A stretch of 10,772 nucleotides of DNA from Deltaproteobacteria bacterium (GTDB taxonomy: Bacteria > Desulfobacterota > Desulfobaccia > Desulfobaccales > Desulfobaccaceae). Location of the stretch: NCBI GenBank assembly GCA_016874895.1, contig VGSX01000106.1, positions 1-10,772 on the forward strand. The letters run 5' to 3'. The translations under genes and the position numbers were made by a program. Under the pieces are notes generated by a model. That model ran no database searches, was not told the origin of the DNA, and saw nothing but the letters and a program-made list of their open reading frames with translations. Shown one piece after another: positions 6,493-10,772 of the stretch. The first letter of the stretch is position 1. The number at the start of each line of letters is the position of its first letter.

Positions 6493-7808
6493 AATTTCCC
6501 TCCCGACTGCCGGGGCAGTTCCTGCCCCAGGAGAAATTCCAGCTCAGCCCAGTTTTCCTCGAAATCTTTTATATACTCCTGCAGCCGCAACTCGGCTTCG
6601 TAAACGGTGATCTGATTCTGCACCAGGCGGGCGAACTCCAGGCTTCCCACCTGATAAGCCGCCAGCGAGGCGCTGGCCGCCTGCTGGGCCTGGGGCAGGA
6701 TGCCCTGGGAGTAGAGTTTGATCTGTTGGTTGAGGCGGGCCAATTTAAGCGTCCGGTCCTGCACCGCGGCGGTCAGCTGGTTCCAGGCGGCCTGATAGGC
6801 GTTCTGGCTGGCGGCCTGCCGGGCCTGCTCCTCCCGCACCCGGGGAGCCTGCTTGAAGTAAAACCAGAGGGGAATATTAACCTGCAGGTAGGTCGTAAAA
6901 AAATCCGTTCGGGTTTTGGTGGGGCTATTTTCCCGAAAACCGTAATCCACCCCGATAGTGAAATCCGGCCAATAATCCTTTCTGGCCAGGGCCACGGCCT
7001 TTTCCTGTTTCTGGATGAGAGTTTTCAGGGCCTGCAGCTGGGGCCGGGACTCCAGCAGGCGCAACGCCTCCTCTAAACTCAGGGCGAATTGCCTGGGGTG
7101 CAGCCGGGCCGGAGGGGGGACGGCGCCGGTCCCGGGGCGGTCCCGCAGGGCATTCAGTTCGGCCTGGAGAGATTCCTGCTGCTGTCGCCATTGCAGGAGC
7201 CGGTCCAGGTAGTTCCCCACCTCCACCTGGGCCTGGAGCACGTCGGCCTGCACTCCCTGGCCGGTGGCGTAGCGGGTTTCGGCCACCTGCACCACCTGCT
7301 CCCAGGCAAGCTTGTTTTTAGCCGTGATCTCCTGGGCCTGGTGGGCCAGGGAAAGCCCCCAATATACCTGAATCACCCGGGCCCGGATCTCGTTGAGTTT
7401 ATCCAGCAGGGCGAACTCATCGGCCCGGGCCTGCTCCTGGGCCACCTGGGAGCGCAGCCGCCGCTTGCCCGGAAAGGGAATTTTCTGGGAAACCCCCAGG
7501 GCCTTTTCCGTCATATCCTCCTGGGTAAAAGAAAAGGTATTCACCGGCAGGTTTGCCAGTCCCATATCAAGCATGGGATCATCCAGGGCCCCGGCGGGCT
7601 TCACCGCCTCCTGGGAGGCCTTTTTATTGGCGGCCGATTGTTTTATTTCCGGGTTGGCCTGGAACGCTTCGGTAATATATCCCTGCAGATCCGTGGGCAG
7701 ACTGTTTACTCCCCGGCACCAGCCGGGGCTGCCGCCGGCAAGACAGTGCCACAGGAGCAGTGCCAACCCGGCGGCGAATACTGTTTTCGGAGGGAAAAGG
7801 TGGCTCAT
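6489..7808 (-). CDS. TolC-family outer-membrane efflux channel (CusC/CzcC-like)
   Basis: The 439-residue protein has an N-terminal signal (MSHLFPPKTVFAAGLALLLW), the helical duplicated TolC body, and the segment LGVSQKIPFPGKRRLRSQVA (104-123) typical of metal-efflux CusC/CzcC members. Long Ala/Gln/Glu-rich helices follow (for example YATGQGVQADVLQAQVEVG), and a second repeat near the C-terminus has AYQVGSLEFARLVQNQITVY. It should form the trimeric exit duct partnering the adjacent CusB-like adaptor, with which it shares a 4-base overlap. A cysteine in the signal region lacks a good lipobox. The start at 7808 has AAGGA 10 bases upstream, rather far; no better start is seen. Confidence 0.88.
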   Translation of the reverse strand: MSHLFPPKTVFAAGLALLLWHCLAGGSPGWCRGVNSLPTDLQGYITEAFQANPEIKQSAANKKASQEAVKPAGALDDPMLDMGLANLPVNTFSFTQEDMTEKALGVSQKIPFPGKRRLRSQVAQEQARADEFALLDKLNEIRARVIQVYWGLSLAHQAQEITAKNKLAWEQVVQVAETRYATGQGVQADVLQAQVEVGNYLDRLLQWRQQQESLQAELNALRDRPGTGAVPPPARLHPRQFALSLEEALRLLESRPQLQALKTLIQKQEKAVALARKDYWPDFTIGVDYGFRENSPTKTRTDFFTTYLQVNIPLWFYFKQAPRVREEQARQAASQNAYQAAWNQLTAAVQDRTLKLARLNQQIKLYSQGILPQAQQAASASLAAYQVGSLEFARLVQNQITVYEAELRLQEYIKDFEENWAELEFLLGQELPRQSGGKL

Positions 7809-7844
7809 AACATGGGCATCCTTAACACGGAGAGGATAGTCCTC

Positions 7845-7853
7845 ATTTTACCA
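7845..7853 (-). promoter_or_regulatory. Candidate extended -10 promoter for the tolC-cusB operon
   Basis: On the minus strand TGGTAAAAT is an extended -10 element (TGn plus TAAAAT) 37 bases upstream of the tolC-like start. The DNA 17-18 bases further up is T-rich (TTTTTC) but not a good -35, which extended -10 promoters can tolerate. No metal-responsive operator (such as a CueR- or CusR-type dyad) was recognised around it. Confidence 0.35.
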
Positions 7854-8045
7854 TGCCAGGCTATTATGAAAAAGAGATATTTACACGATAAGACTGGTGC
7901 AGACAGGGTCGGGAGCAAAGGATAGAAGTAAAAGAACTTAGGTTTATAAGTGATAGTGATCTGCTACGCCAGGCAGAGAGAATATAAGCCGGTTAGACCT
8001 ATAACCTCCGGTAAATATTCGGCCAACTCGGTAATAGCCAAAGAA
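7854..8045. other. Intergenic DNA without recognisable genes
   Basis: Between the tolC promoter candidate and the DUF4338 relic there is AT-richer sequence with no family-like reading frame on either strand. Together with the two relics it makes a 607-bp stretch (7809-8415) holding no intact gene. The 140-codon plus-strand frame that spans 7950-8372 is antisense to the relics. Confidence 0.5.
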
Positions 8046-8312
8046 TCAAGTATTACACAGGGCTTGTTTGCAAGAGTGTTCCAGGGGGTAGAGCCAGATA
8101 TCCTTGACGGGTATGGAGGAGGTCTGGTGAACCTCGAACCTGCCGCGACCTTTGGTTTGACCGACATAGATCCAGTCGGCAGCTTTATAACAGGTTCCCG
8201 AAAAACGCTGGGGTTCGACAAAGGTTTCCAAGAGCACCGGCGGTCTGCGACCATGCTGCCTGTGGAAGCGGAACTGAAATGGCTCAGAAGAACCTCGGCC
8301 GAGCGGTTGGGA
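8046..8312 (-). pseudogene. C-terminal fragment of a DUF4338/DruA-like protein
   Basis: The minus-strand frame from about 8246 to the stop at 8046 reads PVLLETFVEPQRFSGTCYKA, then ADWIYVGQTKGRGR and PVKDIWLYPL. This is the conserved C-terminal signature of DUF4338, the domain of the Druantia protein DruA and of many standalone copies linked to insertion elements. Only about 65-70 of several hundred residues remain. The frame is open upstream to a stop at 8313-8315, but residues before RPPVLLETF do not look like this family and overlap an IS66-like fragment in another frame. There is no credible start codon or ribosome-binding site. It is best read as a relic left by recombination or deletion, not a working defence gene. 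Family recognition is from memory of the motifs. Confidence 0.65.
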
Positions 8313-8356
8313 TCAAGTTTAAATACTACCGTGGAAGGAGAGAGAAAGACCCATCT
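8240..8356 (-). mobile_element. Short IS66-like transposase fragment
   Basis: In a second minus-strand frame 39 codons encode RWVFLSPSTVVFKLDP, NRSAEVLLSHF and GSMVADR. This resembles the core of IS66-type DDE transposases, in which a WVF-stpttVvF-ldpsRsaeV segment leads to the catalytic GxLvxDRYsaY. The resemblance stops exactly at the ADR, where Tyr-Ser-Ala-Tyr would be expected, and the DUF4338 frame takes over within about ten bases. A stop codon lies just upstream (after 8356). It is a fragment without inverted termini. Confidence 0.5.
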
Positions 8357-8415
8357 TTATTATTTCCATTAAGCTAAGGAACCGGCCTGGAAGGAGAACT
8401 CGCCTGATACGTCTG

Positions 8416-9531
8416 TTAATCCAGATGCAAGACCACGGCAAAGCAGTTAAACACGGCCCAGACCGTGTCGTTCGGCCGCAGCTCGAGTCCCCGACTGCCG
8501 GCCTGGCTCACCACGGCACAGAGTTCCGTGCCATCGGCAATGCGCACCCTGTACTCGGTGGTGACCCTGCCTTTCAGGATACGCTCCACGGTCCCCCGGA
8601 ATCTGTTTTCCGCGCTGCCGGCCGGCTCCTCTTCCCCTTTCTGTAACACCACCCAGGGCGCCTTAACCTCGGCAGAAATCAACATGCCGGTTTTGAGGCC
8701 GAGGCGTAGGAGACTGTCATTGGTAATCACCGTGACCAGCCGATCCCCGGCCAGGGTGACCAGTTCTACCTGGGCCTGGATATCCCCCTTTTTGATGGCG
8801 CTGATTTTGCCGAAAAAGGTATTTCGGGCGCTGGTCTTTCTCCGGGCCTCTTTTTCCAGAAAAAATCTGGCTGCTTTTTGGATCTCGACCTCGGAAAAAT
8901 CCACGAAGGACGCGGTTAAGTTAGGGGTGGAATGCCCCAGCATCTTTTGGACCACCGGCAAGGGCAGGTTGTTCTGCATCAGTTCCACGGCCCGGGATCG
9001 GCGAATCACGTCCGGGGCCCCCAATGCCTTGGGAAAACCGCAGGCCAGGGCCCGTTCATAGAACTTGCGGCGGACGTGCCCGGGGTCTACGGCCAGATGA
9101 CTATGCAAAAATTCCTGAAAGGCCGGATCGGCCAGAGCCTCCTGCAGCTCTTGGGAAAGGGTCTCGGGTATCTGGACTTCCCGCCCCCCCCGTCCCAGGG
9201 AGGCCTCCGATTTGCCGAAGCTCACCGTTTGCCGTTGGTGATCCACGTCCTGAAAGGGATTGACAGCCAATACCTCGTGCAACTTTGCCCCGGTATAGCG
9301 AATAAAAAGGAAAATCAGCAGAATACGTCGGCGGGACAGGCGTACGTCGTCCCTGTGGGAGGCCGCGGCCCATCGGCGGAAATCCTGCTCCAACCGGGTG
9401 AGCTGAACCGTATCCAGGCAGCGGCTCCCGTCCGGTATGGCAACCAGGTGGGCTTGACTGGTGCGCCCCACCTTTGCCGACGTCCGCTCATCCGGCGCCG
9501 TGATCTTGGAAGTGATTTTTTCCCTGGCCAT
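8416..9531 (-). CDS. tunR: TunR-like regulator: inactive tyrosine recombinase fused to two TOBE (Mop) oxyanion-binding domains
   Basis: The 371-residue protein has an N-terminal XerC/XerD-like domain (about 40-225: IRYTGAKLHEVLAV, DVIRRSRAVELM, VVQKMLGHSTPNLTASFVDF) and two C-terminal Mop/TOBE domains (about 233-298, starting SARNTFFGKISAIKKGD, and 308-371, RFRGTVERILKGRVTTEYRV). Recombinase catalytic positions are changed: first Arg to Lys83, His to Asp174, and the Tyr nucleophile nine residues after His200 to Phe209; Arg177 and His200 remain. It should bind DNA without cutting. This is, from memory, the architecture of TunR, the tungstate/molybdate-responsive regulators of sulfate-reducing deltaproteobacteria, which activate modABC or repress TSUP transporter genes. 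Here the divergent neighbour is a TSUP gene, so a repressor role is the natural inference. The start is supported by GAGG 5 bases upstream. Confidence 0.85.
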   Translation of the reverse strand: MAREKITSKITAPDERTSAKVGRTSQAHLVAIPDGSRCLDTVQLTRLEQDFRRWAAASHRDDVRLSRRRILLIFLFIRYTGAKLHEVLAVNPFQDVDHQRQTVSFGKSEASLGRGGREVQIPETLSQELQEALADPAFQEFLHSHLAVDPGHVRRKFYERALACGFPKALGAPDVIRRSRAVELMQNNLPLPVVQKMLGHSTPNLTASFVDFSEVEIQKAARFFLEKEARRKTSARNTFFGKISAIKKGDIQAQVELVTLAGDRLVTVITNDSLLRLGLKTGMLISAEVKAPWVVLQKGEEEPAGSAENRFRGTVERILKGRVTTEYRVRIADGTELCAVVSQAGSRGLELRPNDTVWAVFNCFAVVLHLD

Positions 9532-9562
9532 GAGTGCCTCTTAAACAAATTTCTCGTCCATT

Positions 9563-9568
9563 ATTATA
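9563..9568 (-). promoter_or_regulatory. Perfect -10 hexamer for tunR
   Basis: On the minus strand TATAAT lies 31 bases upstream of the tunR start, giving a leader of about 25 bases containing the ribosome-binding site. No recognisable -35 hexamer is 16-18 bases upstream (ACCACC at 17), so the promoter may be weak or dependent on a factor. Confidence 0.4.
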
Positions 9569-9597
9569 GCGTAAAAAATGCCTCAGGTGGTTTTAAT

Positions 9598-9672
9598 CTG
9601 CTTGACAGGAGTTTTGGCGTCTTGATATATTGGCATGAATTATATAATAATCGTGTCTCTTATCTCAAGCAG
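9598..9672. promoter_or_regulatory. Candidate TunR operator region: bracketing inverted repeat plus central dyad
   Basis: CTGCTTGA (9598-9605) and its exact reverse complement TCAAGCAG (9665-9672) bracket the promoter region. Between them TTGATATATT and ATTATATAAT (9622-9631 and 9639-9648) form an imperfect dyad, 7 of 10 arm positions matched, with a 7-base spacer. That is a dif-like layout of two arms and a short centre overlapping both -10 elements. The AT-rich arms make chance matching easy, and the true TunR consensus could not be consulted. Confidence 0.3.
9602..9648 (+). promoter_or_regulatory. Strong sigma70-type promoter region for the TSUP transporter
   Basis: Two overlapping promoters can be drawn: TTGACA (9602-9607) with TATATT (9626-9631) at 18-base spacing, and TTGATA (9622-9627) with a perfect TATAAT (9643-9648) at 15-base spacing. 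Both lie 75-125 bases upstream of the transporter start, leaving an untranslated leader of about 70-90 bases. Hexamer quality is much better than elsewhere in the window, as expected for a gene held down by a repressor. Confidence 0.6.
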
Positions 9673-9725
9673 CTCTTGGTGCCGATTTTGTCCCGGATCA
9701 TTTCAAGCGCAGGAGGCCAACGACC

Positions 9726-10688
9726 ATGTTTTTTCCTGTCAGCGGTGTGGAAACGAATCCCGCCGTCCCTTTTCTGGTGGCCCTGGTGGTTTCTTCCTTC
9801 ACTTCCATGGGTGGAGTTTCCGGGGCTTTTTTGCTTCTGCCGTTCCAGGTGAGCGTGCTGGGCTTTGCCAGTCCGGCGGTGAGTCCCACCAATCTGGTCT
9901 ACAATATTGTCGCCATTCCCAGCGGGGTGTACCGCTATCTGCGTGAGGGCCGGATGAACTGGCCACTGACCTGGGTGGTCATTTTGGGGACCTTGCCGGG
10001 GCTCCTCTTCGGCGCCCTGATCCGTATCAAATGGCTCCCGGACCCTAAACACTTTAAGCTGTTTGTGGGCTGTGTGCTCCTTTATATCGGGGTCCGCCTG
10101 CTGTATGACCAGACTCCCTTGGCCAGGCGCAAGAAGGCCGAGATATTGCGGTTCGAGGCCCAGGTGCAGGAAAGGCTCAAGGCGGTGCTGGCGGCCAGCG
10201 GCCAGAGCCAGGGTGCCGGGCTGCCCCCAGCGGCCCGGGTCAAGACCGCGGCCTGGAACTGGCGCCGGGTGTCTTACGAATTTTTGGGGGAAACTTTCTC
10301 CTTCCATGCCCCCGCCCTCTTTGCCCTGGCCCTGGTGGTGGGCCTCATCGGCGGCGCCTACGGTATCGGCGGCGGGGCCATCATTGCGCCTTTTGTGGCG
10401 GCCATCTTCGGGTTGCCCATTTATACTATTGCCGGGGCCGCTCTTTTAGGTACCCTGATCACCTCGGTGGCCGGGGTGGGAATTTACTACTGTTTAGTCC
10501 CTTTCTATCCTGGGCAGGCCGTGGCCCCGGACCTGGCTTTGGGCGTGCTCTTCGGCCTGGGCGGTTTCTGCGGCATGTACCTCGGGGCCCGGTTGCAGAA
10601 GTTCGTCTCCGCGGTCATCATCCGCCTCGGCCTGGGCCTCATCATTTCCGGCCTGGCCCTGCACTATATCCTGGGATTTTTCCTTTAA
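9726..10688 (+). CDS. TauE/SafE (TSUP) family inner-membrane anion transporter
   Basis: The 320-residue protein has two homologous membrane halves joined by a basic, soluble loop (about 131-190). The first half contains FTSMGGVSGAFLLLPF (25-40) and SPTNLVYNIVAIPSG (53-67); the second contains GLIGGAYGIGGGAIIAPF (206-223) and GAALLGTLITSVAG (237-250). This glycine-rich duplication is the hallmark of TSUP permeases, which move sulfite, sulfoacetate, sulfonates or related anions. AGGAGG lies 9 bases before the ATG. Its divergent partner is the TunR-like regulator; members paired with TunR are thought to protect sulfate reducers from tungstate/molybdate, so an oxyanion exporter is the best guess, though substrate and direction cannot be read from sequence. 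The frame ends at 10688, and only 84 bases of unassigned DNA remain in the window. Confidence 0.88.
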   Translation: MFFPVSGVETNPAVPFLVALVVSSFTSMGGVSGAFLLLPFQVSVLGFASPAVSPTNLVYNIVAIPSGVYRYLREGRMNWPLTWVVILGTLPGLLFGALIRIKWLPDPKHFKLFVGCVLLYIGVRLLYDQTPLARRKKAEILRFEAQVQERLKAVLAASGQSQGAGLPPAARVKTAAWNWRRVSYEFLGETFSFHAPALFALALVVGLIGGAYGIGGGAIIAPFVAAIFGLPIYTIAGAALLGTLITSVAGVGIYYCLVPFYPGQAVAPDLALGVLFGLGGFCGMYLGARLQKFVSAVIIRLGLGLIISGLALHYILGFFL

Positions 10689-10772
10689 GGTAAGCGGTCA
10701 GCTAATGTATTAAATTCAAATAGTTATTCCAAGCTGGCAGATCGTTGGTTTCTGGATTAGTTTGTCTGCCCC

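Noticed and set aside
7089..7925. 278-codon plus-strand open frame antisense to the tolC-like gene
   Set aside because: The opposite strand encodes a clear TolC family protein; long antisense frames are expected in GC-rich genes, and the translation is low-complexity Gly/Pro/Leu-rich.
8046..8312. Functional Druantia defence gene
   Set aside because: Only the C-terminal signature remains, without start or partner genes such as the large helicase DruE.
7950..8372. 140-codon plus-strand open frame
   Set aside because: It is antisense to the IS66-like and DUF4338 fragments, whose motifs are recognisable on the minus strand; its own translation resembles nothing and it lacks a ribosome-binding site.
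8416..9531. Active phage or integron integrase marking a mobile island
   Set aside because: The nucleophilic Tyr and other catalytic residues are replaced and two oxyanion-binding domains are fused on, so it is a regulator; no attachment-site repeats were seen nearby.
1..10772. CRISPR array, tRNA or rRNA genes
   Set aside because: No regularly spaced direct repeats, cloverleaf-like segments or rRNA-like stretches were noticed anywhere in the window.

Overview
The window looks like chromosomal DNA from a GC-rich, Gram-negative anaerobe, most likely a sulfate-reducing Desulfobacterota (old Deltaproteobacteria, in the Desulfobacca/Syntrophobacter direction). Pointers are an indolepyruvate:ferredoxin oxidoreductase gene, a System II (ResB/CcsB) cytochrome c maturation pair, a lone H-protein-like gene, and above all a regulator made of a dead tyrosine recombinase fused to two molybdate-binding domains. 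From memory, that architecture is the TunR family described from sulfate-reducing deltaproteobacteria. The assignment is inference from gene content; no rRNA or marker gene is present.

Left part (1-2366): the 5' end of iorA runs leftward off the window, with a candidate promoter and a 20-bp near-palindromic operator upstream. A rightward membrane-anchored alpha/beta hydrolase follows. Next is a small H-protein (GcvH)-like gene whose lipoyl-lysine position is glycine and which ends in a very acidic tail. Middle (2511-4666): resB and ccsB overlap by 4 bases and form a complete System II haem-delivery/ligation pair. At 4718-4974 on the other strand lies a frameshifted, truncated SleB-type cell-wall hydrolase.

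Centre-right (5011-7808, leftward): a TolC-family outer-membrane channel and a CusB-type periplasmic adaptor overlap by 4 bases. The RND pump gene (cusA/czcA) normally found with them is absent; the SleB remnant sits where it would be. The gap 7809-8415 is a graveyard of mobile or defence-type DNA: a short IS66-like transposase fragment abuts the C-terminal piece of a DUF4338/DruA-like protein.

Right end (8416-10688): the TunR-like regulator and a TauE/SafE (TSUP) anion transporter are divergent across a 194-bp intergenic region with strong promoter elements and inverted repeats. By analogy with described TunR proteins, the regulator probably senses tungstate/molybdate and represses the transporter. 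No complete, wholly undescribed multi-gene system was found. The best leads are the candidate operator of the TunR-TSUP pair and the H-protein homologue without its lipoyl lysine.
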